NCBI GenBank assembly: GCA_964636655.1
Contig: CAZWTK010000001.1
Coordinates: 80,290-144,289 of the forward strand
From: Fen-549 sp964636655
Lineage (GTDB): Bacteria; Actinomycetota; Thermoleophilia; Gaiellales; Gaiellaceae
DNA length: 64,000 nt
Direction: 5' to 3'
In this document: positions 20,155-28,470 of the stretch, piece by piece
Numbering within the stretch: the stretch's first letter is position 1
Layout: the number at the start of each line of letters is the position of its first letter
Notes under the pieces: model-generated
The model's input: only the letters and a program-made list of their open reading frames with translations
Databases searched by the model: none
What the model was told of the DNA's origin: nothing
Program-made: the position numbers and the translations under genes

Positions 20155-21090
20155 TCAGCCTGTCGCCACCATCCGCTCGATCGCCGTGCGCGCGCGCGCG
20201 GCGATCTCCCGATCGACAGTCACCTCGTAGCGCCAGTCACGCAGCGAGTCGCGCAGCTTCTCGAGCGTGATCATCTTCATGAAGCGACAGACCGCCTCGC
20301 CGTTGACGGGCTCGAAGCTCTTACCCGGCAGTTCCTTGTGTAGCCGGTGCAGAATCCCGACCTCGGTAGCGACCTTGAAGCGATCCTGCCCGCTGCGCTC
20401 GGCGAAGCGGAGCATCCCTTCGGTCGAGAGGATGTGCGCGCGCTCGCCGGCAAAGGCCATCGCCTGGCTGGCGCAGCCGCATTCGGGATGGACGAGCAAC
20501 TCGGCGTCCGGCGCCTCGGCCAGAACGCGGTCGATGTCGCGCGGCCGGATGCCCGCGTGCACGTGGCACTCGCCGAACCAGAGATGAAGCCGGCGACCGC
20601 TCACCCGCTCGGCCCAGAGACCTAAGTAGAGATCGGGCAGGAAGAGGATCTCCTTCTCGGCCGGAATCGACTCGATCACCGCGCGCACGTTGCCCGAGGT
20701 GCAGCAGTAGTCGCTACTTGCCTTGACCGCCGCGGAGGTGTTGACGTAGGAGACGACCACGGCGCCCGGGTGCTTCGCCTTCCAGGCTTGCAGCTGTTCG
20801 GCGTCGATCGAGTCGGCAAGCGAGCAACCGGCCTCGAGATCGGGAATCAGGACGGTCTTCTCGGGAGAGAGGATCTTCGCTGTCTCGGCCATGAAGTGGA
20901 CGCCGCAGAACACGATCGCCCGGCCCTCGGCGCGTGCCGCCTGGCGCGAGAGCCCGAGCGAGTCGCCCACGAAATCGGCGACATCCTGAACCTCGGGCAG
21001 CTGATAGTTGTGCGCGAGGATCACCGCCTCGCGCGCGCGCGCGAGAGACCGTACTTCTTCCTGCAGCGACTCGACGAGCTCGTCCCTCAC
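20155..21090 (-). CDS. nadA: Quinolinate synthase A
   Basis: 311-residue [4Fe-4S] enzyme condensing iminoaspartate with dihydroxyacetone phosphate to quinolinate. The conserved H-N-Y-Q (residues near 27) binds substrate. Candidate cluster cysteines are in V-F-C-G-V-H-F-M, Y-C-C-T-S-G-N and V-C-R-F-M-K-M-I-T-L-E-K-L, the three positions used by the family. Extra cysteines occur in E-C-G-C-A. The GTG start overlaps the nadC TGA (GTGA). It is the last gene of nadB-nadC-nadA, giving de novo NAD synthesis from aspartate. Confidence 0.95.
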   Translation of the reverse strand: MRDELVESLQEEVRSLARAREAVILAHNYQLPEVQDVADFVGDSLGLSRQAARAEGRAIVFCGVHFMAETAKILSPEKTVLIPDLEAGCSLADSIDAEQLQAWKAKHPGAVVVSYVNTSAAVKASSDYCCTSGNVRAVIESIPAEKEILFLPDLYLGLWAERVSGRRLHLWFGECHVHAGIRPRDIDRVLAEAPDAELLVHPECGCASQAMAFAGERAHILSTEGMLRFAERSGQDRFKVATEVGILHRLHKELPGKSFEPVNGEAVCRFMKMITLEKLRDSLRDWRYEVTVDREIAARARTAIERMVATG

Positions 21091-21938
21091 GGCTCCAGCA
21101 CCTCCAACGAGACGTCGAGCGAGCGGGCGGAGTGGGTCAGAGCGCCGATCGAGATCGCATTCACTCCCGTCTCCGCGTAGTCGCGCACGTTGTCGAGGGT
21201 GACGCCGCCCGATACCTCCAGCTGGGCGCGCGCGGCGACCAGCTCTACCGCGGCGGCCACCTCGAACGGGCTCATGTTGTCGAGCAGAATGCGTTCCACG
21301 CCGAGCCCCAGCGCCTGCTCGACCTGTTCGAGCGTGTCGGCCTCGACCTCCAGCGGCAGCGAGACCGAGGCGCGCAGACGGAGAACCGCCTCCTCGACAC
21401 CGCCGACGAGGCGCAGGTGATTGTCCTTGACGAGCACGGCATCGAAGAGGCCGAGGCGGTGGTTGACGCCTCCGCCGACCTGAACCGCGTACTTCTCCAG
21501 AGCCCTCAGCCCGGGTGTCGTCTTACGGGTGTCGAGAATGGACGCACCGGTGCCCTCGACCGCAGTCACGAATGCCCGCGTCAACGTGGCGATCCCCGAC
21601 AAACGCCCAAGCAGGTTCAGGGCCACTCGCTCGGCACCGAGAATGGCCCGCGTGTGACCGGCCAGTCGCACGAGCTCTCGCGGTATCTCGCCGGCGAGCG
21701 TTCCGTCCTCGACCAGCGTTTCCAGCTCGACCGCTTCGTCGAGCTCGCGGAAGGCGGCGCAAACTGCCGACAAGCCGCAGACGACTCCTTCCTGTTCGAG
21801 CAGCACCTTCGCCCGGCAACAATCCTCCGGGCCGAACAGCGCCCGGCTCGTGAGATCGCCCAGGCCGATGTCCTCGACCAGCGCGCGAGCCACCAGGTCG
21901 GCGGCGACACCTTCGATCTCCTGCTGGGTCAGCTCCAT
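21087..21938 (-). CDS. nadC: Nicotinate-nucleotide pyrophosphorylase (carboxylating)
   Basis: 283-residue quinolinate phosphoribosyltransferase making nicotinate mononucleotide from quinolinate and PRPP. Typical motifs are E-D-I-G-L-G-D-L-T, the N-L-L-G-R-L-S-G-I-A-T segment, D-T-R-K-T-T-P-G-L-R, the K-Y-A-V-x-x-G-G-G-x-N-H-R strand and L-L-D-N-M-S. Length is normal. It overlaps nadB by 10 bases and nadA by 4, so translation is coupled. Confidence 0.96.
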   Translation of the reverse strand: MELTQQEIEGVAADLVARALVEDIGLGDLTSRALFGPEDCCRAKVLLEQEGVVCGLSAVCAAFRELDEAVELETLVEDGTLAGEIPRELVRLAGHTRAILGAERVALNLLGRLSGIATLTRAFVTAVEGTGASILDTRKTTPGLRALEKYAVQVGGGVNHRLGLFDAVLVKDNHLRLVGGVEEAVLRLRASVSLPLEVEADTLEQVEQALGLGVERILLDNMSPFEVAAAVELVAARAQLEVSGGVTLDNVRDYAETGVNAISIGALTHSARSLDVSLEVLEP

Positions 21939-23350
21939 CGCTCGAAAGACGGCTCATGCCCCTGACAAAGGACGGTGTGAACCGCCAGCTCCGGCTCCTC
22001 GATCGGGAAATCGGCGCGGAAGTGGACGCCTCGGCTCTCGCGGCGATGCAGCGCGCATTCGGCAACCAGACGCGGAACCAGCGCCGAGGCCGTGCGCAGC
22101 GGCTCCAGGCCGGCCGCATCTCGCACCAGCCCCGCTCCCTGCCACATCTGCTCACGCAGCTTTCGGTCAACCCGATCGACCTCCGCAGGAAGCGCCTCGG
22201 GCGATTCGGGCTCGAAGTCGAGCGGCGCATCCGCCAGCGCCGCAAGCGCCGCGCGCCGGCCGAAGACGACACATTCGAGCAACGAGTTCGAAGCCAGCCG
22301 GTTGGCGCCGTGGACGCCCGTGCAGGCGCACTCTCCGGCCGCATAGAGCCCGGGAAGAGTGCTGCGACCGTCGAGATCGGTGGCGATTCCACCAAGGGTG
22401 TAGTGCGCCGCGGGAGCGACCGGCACCGGCTCGCTGTCGGGGTCGAAGCCGGCCTCGCGGATGCGATCGATCAAGGCCGGAAAGCGGCCCTGGTCGATCG
22501 GCCGAAGATCGAGTAGCGCGCTGCCTCGCGCGGCGATCGCCCTGGCCACCACGTCGCGAGGCGCCAACTCGTCGGTGAAACGCTCACCGCTCGTATCCAG
22601 AAGTAGCGCGCCGGCGCCACGAAGTGCCTCGCTCAGGAGCATTCCGTTGGCCGACAAGGCGGTCGGGTGAAACTGGACGAACTCGAGGTCGGCGACGGCG
22701 GCGCCGGCCCGGTAGGCCATGGCGATTCCCTCACCGAGCGCGCCGTGCGGGTTCGTGGTTCGTGACCAGAGCGCCCCGGCTCCGCCCGTTGCCAGCAGAG
22801 TGGCCGGCGAAGAGATCGACCCTCGCTCCGCCATGACCCCGGCGCAGCGTCCTCGCGAGCGCCAGAGCCCAAGCACGCGCTCGTTCTCGACCACTCGGAT
22901 CCGGCTATCCGCGCGCACCTGCCGGGCGAGCGCCAACTCGATCTCCCGCCCGGTCTCGGCGCCGCGCGAGTGGAACACACGCGAGCGCGAGTGCCCGCCC
23001 TCGAGTCCCGGCTCCGGCCCGAAGCGAACGCCCCAGGCTCGCAGATCGTCGATGCGGGCGGGCGCCTCCTCGACCAGCGTCTCGACCGCGCTCGGCCGGC
23101 AGAGCCCGCGACCGGCGTCGATCGTGTCGGCCGCATGCAGCTCGGGGCTGTCATTCTCGCCGCAGGCCGCCGCGATACCGCCTTGCGCGTGATACGAAGC
23201 CGACGACGAGAGCGTCCCCTTGGAGACGACCATTACGTCGGCGCCTCGCTCGGCTGCCGTAAGGGCGGTGACGAGCCCGGCGATTCCCGACCCGACGACG
23301 AGCAGATCGACTCGATCACCCCTGCTCTCGCTGCCGGTCGGTTTGATCAC
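21929..23350 (-). CDS. nadB: L-aspartate oxidase
   Basis: 473-residue FAD enzyme oxidising aspartate to iminoaspartate for NadA. The FAD fold starts with L-L-V-V-G-S-G-I-A-G-L and continues with S-S-S-A-S-Y-H-A-Q-G-G-I-A-A. Catalytic regions H-P-T-A-L, G-E-R-F-x-x-E-L-A-P-R-D-V and Y-T-L-G-G-I are present, as is the C-terminal helical domain. It is somewhat shorter than the E. coli enzyme, in line with actinobacterial homologues. GTG start. It is the first gene of the operon and faces the Nudix regulator across a spacer with a candidate operator. Confidence 0.95.
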   Translation of the reverse strand: MIKPTGSESRGDRVDLLVVGSGIAGLVTALTAAERGADVMVVSKGTLSSSASYHAQGGIAAACGENDSPELHAADTIDAGRGLCRPSAVETLVEEAPARIDDLRAWGVRFGPEPGLEGGHSRSRVFHSRGAETGREIELALARQVRADSRIRVVENERVLGLWRSRGRCAGVMAERGSISSPATLLATGGAGALWSRTTNPHGALGEGIAMAYRAGAAVADLEFVQFHPTALSANGMLLSEALRGAGALLLDTSGERFTDELAPRDVVARAIAARGSALLDLRPIDQGRFPALIDRIREAGFDPDSEPVPVAPAAHYTLGGIATDLDGRSTLPGLYAAGECACTGVHGANRLASNSLLECVVFGRRAALAALADAPLDFEPESPEALPAEVDRVDRKLREQMWQGAGLVRDAAGLEPLRTASALVPRLVAECALHRRESRGVHFRADFPIEEPELAVHTVLCQGHEPSFERWS

Positions 23351-23385
23351 TTGTGCACTGGTCCGCTAAGTTATCGCCTGTAAGT

Positions 23386-23417
23386 TGAAAACCTGTTCGG
23401 AAGTCTACCAGTTTTCA
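23386..23417. promoter_or_regulatory. Inverted repeat in the nadB/nrtR intergenic region
   Basis: TGAAAAC (23386-23392) and GTTTTCA (23411-23417) form perfect arms 18 bases apart between the divergent nadB and Nudix-regulator genes. A direct repeat TAAGTT (23367, 23381) lies beside it. Position and symmetry suit an NrtR operator controlling both directions; I cannot match it to a published motif. Confidence 0.45.
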
Positions 23418-23482
23418 CCCTTCAGACAGGAGCGCCAACGCACGAGACGCCAACGCACGTCGTACTCGCCGTCGTACTTCAG

Positions 23483-24112
23483 GTGCGAAACGGCCGTTTG
23501 CAGGTGCTCCTCTGGCAACGAGCGCAGGCGCCGTTCGCCGGTGCCTTCGCTCTCCCCGGCGGCTACCTACTCAACTGCGAGACTCTCGAGGACTCGATCC
23601 GCCGCCACCTGGCCGAGAAGGTCGACGTGCGCGAGCTCTCTCACATCGAGCAGCTCGTGACTACCGGCGATCCCGTCCGCCACCCCAGCGAGTGGCAGGT
23701 CGCAACCGCGTACCTAGGGCTCGTGCCGAGCGACCTCGACCCGGAGCTCCCGGACGACACCTACTGGCACCCGATCGACGAGTTGCCCGAAGTGGCCTTC
23801 GATCACGGCGCCCTCATCCTCGCCGGCCGAGAACGACTTCGAGCCAAGCTCTCGTACGCCAACATCGGCTTCGCACTCGCACCGCAATCGTTCTCGATCT
23901 CCCAGCTGCGCGATCTCTACGCTGCCGCACTCGGACACGAGGTCTCGGCGACGAACCTGCAACGCGTGCTGCTGCGGCGCGAGCTGCTCGAGGCAACCGG
24001 AGAACGACGGGCCTCGGGCCCCAGCGGCGGCCGCCCGGCGGCGCTCTTCCGCTTCCGCTCGCACAGTCTCGAGATCACCGACCAGTTCGCGGTGCTCAAA
24101 CCGCCTGCCTAG
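23483..24112 (+). CDS. nrtR: NrtR-type Nudix/winged-helix regulator of NAD synthesis
   Basis: 209 residues from the only ordinary in-frame start (GTG 23483). It has a Nudix-like domain (F-A-L-P-G-G-Y, then E-T-L-E-D-S-I-R-R-H-L-A-E-K, a degenerate Nudix box as expected for a ligand-binding, non-catalytic NrtR). A C-terminal winged helix follows (residues about 130-205, I-S-Q-L-R-D-L-Y to R-P-A-A-L-F-R-F). NrtR proteins repress NAD genes and respond to ADP-ribose. The divergent nadBCA operon supports this. The GTG would remove the first beta strand; the frame is open upstream, and an AGGAG followed by ACG at 23438 gives a better fold start (M-H-E-T-P-T-H-V-V-L-A-V-V-L). Confidence 0.85.
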   Translation: MRNGRLQVLLWQRAQAPFAGAFALPGGYLLNCETLEDSIRRHLAEKVDVRELSHIEQLVTTGDPVRHPSEWQVATAYLGLVPSDLDPELPDDTYWHPIDELPEVAFDHGALILAGRERLRAKLSYANIGFALAPQSFSISQLRDLYAAALGHEVSATNLQRVLLRRELLEATGERRASGPSGGRPAALFRFRSHSLEITDQFAVLKPPA

Positions 24113-24122
24113 CGGCTCTGCC

Positions 24123-25649
24123 TCAAACAGCCTTGAGGCCGCCGGCCTTCTTACGGGAGCGGACCTTCTCGGAGAGCGGAGCATCGACCGGCTTGGCCAA
24201 CCATTCGACCAGCTCCTGCGGCGGAATCGGCCGGGTCAGGAAGTAGCCTTGGACGACGTCGCATCCGTATTCGGCGAGATCTCGCCAGATGTCCTTGGTC
24301 TCGACGCCCTCGGCGACGACCTTGAGGCCGAGGTTGCGCGAGAGGTCGATGGTCGAGCGCACGATCTGCTGATCGTTCTCGCTCTGTGGCATGTTCATCA
24401 CGAAGGAGCGGTCGATCTTGAGCTCGTCCACCGGCAGCTTGCGCAGGTAGGAGAGCGACGAGTAGCCGGTGCCGAAGTCGTCGATGGAGAGGCCGACGCC
24501 GATATCGCGCAACTTGGTCAGCACCTCGAGCGCCTTGGGCGGGTCGACCATGATCGTGTTCTCGGTGATCTCCAGCTTGAGCAGAGACGGATCCACTTCC
24601 CAGGTATCGAGCAGCTGGGCGACGTCGTCGGGGAGCTCGGAGTCGAGCAAGTTGCGCGCCGAGAGGTTTACCGCGATGTTGAGCGTGAGCCCCTGCTCTT
24701 GCCAGCGGTGGCACTGCGCCAGCGCCTCGTTGAGAACGTAGAGGGTGAGCGGGCGAATCAGGCCGGTGTGCTCGGCCAGCGGAATGAAGTCGTCGGGGAA
24801 GGTCAGACCGTGCTCGGGATGCTGCCAGCGCAGAAGCGCCTCGACGCTGGTTACCTCGCCGGTCTTGATGTCGGCCTTGGGTTGATAGAAGAGCACCAGT
24901 TCCTTGTTCTCGAGCGCTCGCCTCAGCTCGCCGAGGAGCGCAAGGCGCTTGGGCGTGTTCTGGTCGCGGTCGGCCGCGTAGACCTCGTAGCCGGCGTGCG
25001 CTTCCTTGGCCATGTACATCGCCACATCGGCGCGCTGGATCAAGGTATCCACGTCGTTTCCGTGGTCGGGGAAGAGCGAGATCCCGATCGAGGCCTCGAC
25101 GTCGAGCGTGAGACCCTTCAGCATGAACGGTCTCGACAGCGCCGTCGCGATCTTGCTGGCCACGCGCATCGCCGCATCAGCGCTCGCCGCTCCGGGCAGA
25201 AGCACAGCAAACTCGTCGCCGCCAAAGCGAGCGATCGAGTCAACGTCGCGGAGCAGGTTGCGCAGGCGCGGACCGATGGCCTGCAGAATCAGGTCGCCGT
25301 TGCGATGCCCGAGTGTGTCGTTGATCTCCTTGAACCGATCGAGGTCCATGATCAGGAGCGAGAAGCGAGAGTCCTCGCGGCGCGCCTGCAAGATCGCCTG
25401 CTCCATACGGTCGCGGAAGAGTGTGCGGTTGGGAAGCCGGGTCAGCGTGTCGTGAAGAGCCTGATACTCGTTCTCCTCGACCTGAACACGCAGCTTGCGG
25501 GAGGCGCTCGCTACGAAGGCGAGCTGAGCCAGGTAAAGAACCGCCAGCGCGATCGCGGCAAACGGTCCGGCGTGAAAGACCAAGCCGACGACCACGATCA
25601 GTGCCGCACTGAGAATCCCGAATTGATTGGTAAGTGTGAGACGCCGCAT
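24123..25649 (-). CDS. Membrane GGDEF-EAL cyclic di-GMP protein
   Basis: 508 residues. Two membrane segments (about 10-30 and 33-52) are followed directly by a GGDEF domain (about 60-225) and an EAL domain (about 240-490). The cyclase active site is intact (F-G-G-D-E-F). The phosphodiesterase shows S-V-E-A-L-L-R-W, the D-D-F-G-T-G-Y-S-S-L loop and V-A-E-G-V-E-T. Both halves may therefore be active, or one may regulate the other. There is no sensory domain besides the short membrane region. It is convergent with nrtR (10 bases between stops). Confidence 0.94.
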   Translation of the reverse strand: MRRLTLTNQFGILSAALIVVVGLVFHAGPFAAIALAVLYLAQLAFVASASRKLRVQVEENEYQALHDTLTRLPNRTLFRDRMEQAILQARREDSRFSLLIMDLDRFKEINDTLGHRNGDLILQAIGPRLRNLLRDVDSIARFGGDEFAVLLPGAASADAAMRVASKIATALSRPFMLKGLTLDVEASIGISLFPDHGNDVDTLIQRADVAMYMAKEAHAGYEVYAADRDQNTPKRLALLGELRRALENKELVLFYQPKADIKTGEVTSVEALLRWQHPEHGLTFPDDFIPLAEHTGLIRPLTLYVLNEALAQCHRWQEQGLTLNIAVNLSARNLLDSELPDDVAQLLDTWEVDPSLLKLEITENTIMVDPPKALEVLTKLRDIGVGLSIDDFGTGYSSLSYLRKLPVDELKIDRSFVMNMPQSENDQQIVRSTIDLSRNLGLKVVAEGVETKDIWRDLAEYGCDVVQGYFLTRPIPPQELVEWLAKPVDAPLSEKVRSRKKAGGLKAV

Positions 25650-26052
25650 GTTTGCCTAATCGGCCCGCCGCACTCAAAACTAAAGGTCATTCACCCAGTC
25701 CCAGGAACACCCTTTAGAGGGATTCGAGCCGATCTCGGCGCCGGAAGGGAGATCTTCGTCCTCGAGCGAAGGACTTCTCAACGAGTGAGGTTGCGGCCCG
25801 AGACAGAGGTCCAGGCCGCTTGCCTGCACGAACGGCATTCGTCTCTCGCGGGCACGCGTGACAAAGAAACCGGGCCGGCGTAAGCGAGTCGCCTCGCGCT
25901 GCCCGCAGTCGCGCGGTTGGGGCGACGGCTCGAGGCGCCCGGACAGAACGGGTCGTTTCCGGGTTTTCTTAGGAACTTCTTAGACCGCGCTCCAGGTGGC
26001 TCCATTCCTCGGCTCTTGGCTGTAGGAGTGGCAATCGGCCGGTTGAGGTCGC
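25650..26052. other. Non-coding spacer upstream of the sugar-transporter promoter
   Basis: About 400 bases without a supported gene. The only structure I see is an imperfect inverted repeat CTAAAGG / CCTTTAG at 25680-25717 just upstream of the GGDEF-EAL gene, which could serve its promoter. Small reading frames here lack start signals and coding character. Confidence 0.5.
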
Positions 26053-26081
26053 TTGACACGCCCTTCGCCGCGAAGTATCAA
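26053..26081 (+). promoter_or_regulatory. Sigma-70-type promoter for the ABC transporter operon
   Basis: TTGACA (26053-26058), a 17-base spacer, and TATCAA (26076-26081). This is a near-consensus vegetative promoter, unusual in its clarity for such GC-rich DNA. Transcription would start near 26088, leaving a leader of about 425 bases before the binding-protein ATG. Confidence 0.7.
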
Positions 26082-26088
26082 GTCTTCG

Positions 26089-26513
26089 GAGCTGATCACT
26101 CGGCGACTCACGGTGCATTGGGAGAGTCCGTGGTCGAAGAGTGCTCAGCACAGATCCGGCTGCGATGACTCAGACCACTGACATGGCTTTGCGGATAGCT
26201 CCAGCGCCAACTTCACTCAGCGCCGAGCTAGCCGCCGCCAACGAGCCGCAGCCTCTTCCATCGCTTTCGCCGTCCGTCGTTCGGCACCTTCCCTCGGCCG
26301 CGTTTCGCGGCGAGGTGCCGGCAGGGCGGCTAATCAGTTTCCGCGGGCGCTCGCATCAGGCTCGTGGGAAGCGCCCGTTTTCGGACGGGCACGTATGTCG
26401 CTACTACTCGGAGGAAGCATCCGGGAACGGCAAGACCGTAACTCGATCCGCTGTTTCTTCTCCGGGATACAACAAACCAATCCGAGCCTCGCGGCTCGGT
26501 GGAGGTGACACAC
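26089..26513 (+). promoter_or_regulatory. Long structured 5' leader with mutually exclusive hairpins
   Basis: Between the promoter and the ATG I see several stem-loops. GGCACCT (26283-26289) pairs with AGGTGCC (26313-26319), with an inner CCGCG/CGCGG. GGGCGCT (26345-26351) pairs with AGCGCCC (26370-26376). GCCCGT (26373-26378) pairs with ACGGGC (26385-26390). CCGAGC (26482-26487) pairs with GCTCGG (26494-26499) just before the GGAGGTG Shine-Dalgarno. The second and third share bases 26373-26376 and cannot form together, which is the layout of a switch. I do not recognise a known riboswitch class. Confidence 0.5.
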
Positions 26514-28238
26514 ATGGTAAGTCGTAGGAAATTGGCCGTCAGCATCGGCATCGTGGCGGTAGCCGCGGTTTCGCTGCTGGCAGCTAGCTGGGCTGGCGCC
26601 CAGTCGAAGGCGGCGTCATACCCGCGCGCGCAGACGCTCATTACGAGCGGCACGCAGTGGGGCAACATCGCCGGAACGAACCCCTACGTTGGTAACTACG
26701 CAACGGGCATGGTGGGCCTCGTCAACGAGACGCTGCTCCGCTACGACCCACTCAAGGACAAGTACATCAACTGGCTTGCCCAGAGCGCGAAGTTCTCCAA
26801 CTCGAGGACCTACACAGTCAAGGTCCGGACAGGCATCAAGTGGAGCAACGGCAAGAAGTTCACGGCGAAAGACGTCGCCTGGAACTTCAAGCTGGGACGC
26901 TACTCGAGCGCCTTCTGGAACACTCTGTGGAAGAACATCAAGAATGTGAAGGTCAAGGGCAACACTGTTAAGTTCAAGTTCAAGGGCACTCCGAACTACG
27001 CGCAGTGGACGAACCTTGTCTGGAACCTGCCGATGATCAGCCCGATACAGGGCAAGAAGATCAACAACAAGACGCTCACGACCTATAGCCCGAAGAATCC
27101 CGTCGGTACGGGCCCCTACACGCTCGACACCAAGGGCTTCGACGCTACGACGAGGGTCGTCTGGAAGAAGAAGGCCGTATGGTGGGCAGCGAAGAAGCAC
27201 GTCTCTCCGTCGCCCGCTCCTAAGTACATCATCGACCTTTGTAACACCAGCAACACGAACGCCCTGTCAGGTCTTCTGACCAAGATCGAAGACCTGAACA
27301 ACAACTACCTGCCCGGCATTCAGCAGCTCGTCGCCAAGGGGCAGGCTCAGACGTACTTCCCGGGCAAGCCGTACGACCTGTCTGCGAACACCGCCTGGCT
27401 CGAGGTCAACACGACCAAGCCGGCGCTCAAGGACGCAAAGTTCCGTAAGGCTCTCGCTACGTCGATCAACGTCCAAAACATCGTCAAGAACGACTACGGC
27501 AACCTCGTCCTGCCCTCGAACGCGACAGGCCTGCTTGGTATCTGGAAGAAGTGGGTTAACCAGAAGCAGGTTCGCTCTCTCGGGTTCAAGTACAGCACCT
27601 CCAAGGCAAAGAGCATGCTGGCGGCTGCTGGCTACAAGGACGTGAACGGCGACGGTTACGTCGAGAACAAGGACGGATCGAAGATCGATCTGAAGATCGC
27701 CGTCCCGCAAGGTTGGTCAGACTGGGAGTCGGCCCGTGACATGATCGTGGCGTCTGCCAAGGCAGCCGGCATCAACATGCACAAGGATGAGGGCGACTTC
27801 AACCACTGGCAGACCGAGCGTAACCAAGGCTCGTTCGACACCGTTATCGACAACGCCTACCAGTTGAGCGACAACCCCTGGACGTACTACAACGGCCTCT
27901 TCCATCTGCCGATCATCAAGACAGGTACGGGCCAGACGTTCGCCAACTTCGGTCGCTATGCGAACGCAAGGGCATGGGGCCTCACAAAGAAGCTCGACAA
28001 GACCCCGCTCAAGAACATCCTGAAGCGGGCTTCGATCATGAAGCAACTGCAGCAGATCACGATGACCGAGGTTCCGATCATCCCGATGTGGTACAACGGC
28101 GTATGGGCCCAGACCCAGTCCAAGTACTGGAAGAACTGGCCGTCGTCGACCTCTAACCGGCACTACATCCCCTGCATGTGGCGCGGCTACCTGCAGATGA
28201 CGGGCATCGACATGTTCACGCACGTCAGGAAGGCGTAG
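26514..28238 (+). CDS. ABC transporter substrate-binding protein, family 5 (Opp/Dpp type)
   Basis: 574 residues with a signal peptide (M-V-S-R-R-K then a hydrophobic core, cleavage near A-G-A-Q-S); no lipobox Cys is visible. The SBP_bac_5 pattern is clear: N-E-T-L-L-R-Y-D, F-T-A-K-D-V-A-W-N-F, the P-V-G-T-G-P-Y motif, and F-R-K-A-L-A-T-S-I-N. The mature protein is rich in Lys, Trp and Asn, unlike its neighbours. The start is the ATG after GGAGGTG. Followed by two permeases, two ATPases and GH130, it probably binds oligosaccharides rather than peptides, as some Thermotoga Opp-type proteins do; this is inferred. Confidence 0.9.
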   Translation: MVSRRKLAVSIGIVAVAAVSLLAASWAGAQSKAASYPRAQTLITSGTQWGNIAGTNPYVGNYATGMVGLVNETLLRYDPLKDKYINWLAQSAKFSNSRTYTVKVRTGIKWSNGKKFTAKDVAWNFKLGRYSSAFWNTLWKNIKNVKVKGNTVKFKFKGTPNYAQWTNLVWNLPMISPIQGKKINNKTLTTYSPKNPVGTGPYTLDTKGFDATTRVVWKKKAVWWAAKKHVSPSPAPKYIIDLCNTSNTNALSGLLTKIEDLNNNYLPGIQQLVAKGQAQTYFPGKPYDLSANTAWLEVNTTKPALKDAKFRKALATSINVQNIVKNDYGNLVLPSNATGLLGIWKKWVNQKQVRSLGFKYSTSKAKSMLAAAGYKDVNGDGYVENKDGSKIDLKIAVPQGWSDWESARDMIVASAKAAGINMHKDEGDFNHWQTERNQGSFDTVIDNAYQLSDNPWTYYNGLFHLPIIKTGTGQTFANFGRYANARAWGLTKKLDKTPLKNILKRASIMKQLQQITMTEVPIIPMWYNGVWAQTQSKYWKNWPSSTSNRHYIPCMWRGYLQMTGIDMFTHVRKA

Positions 28239-28277
28239 GTCGGATAGACGTAACGAAGTTGAACTGAAGTGATCATC

Positions 28278-28325
28278 GACCACCGCCCCCCTCCCCGCAG
28301 GTTCGGGCCGAGGGGGGCGGTGGTC
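28278..28325 (+). terminator. Strong hairpin between binding protein and permease genes
   Basis: Perfect 16-bp arms (28278-28293, starting GACCACCGCC; 28310-28325, ending GCGGTGGTC) around a 16-base loop, 39 bases after the binding-protein stop. It probably terminates or stabilises most binding-protein mRNA, so that this gene is expressed above the permeases. Only a weak T content follows. Confidence 0.75.
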
Positions 28326-28470
28326 TCCTGTAGGATGTTGACCTCTTCCGCCTGCGGGCAGCTTTACCGGTTCTTTACCTACGGTCTCTACGGTGAGCAC
28401 CGAGTGGGCGAGGATCGCGCGCGAGGAGTGAAGGCGGTCTTCGGTAGAATGATGTGAGCTAGGAGAGCCT

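Noticed and set aside
24249..25883. 544-codon open frame antisense to the GGDEF-EAL gene
   Set aside because: No recognisable domain, and the opposite strand has intact GGDEF and EAL motifs.
26141..26527. 128-codon frame covering the leader of the ABC operon
   Set aside because: No Shine-Dalgarno or motif, overlaps the binding-protein start, and the region is better explained as a structured leader.
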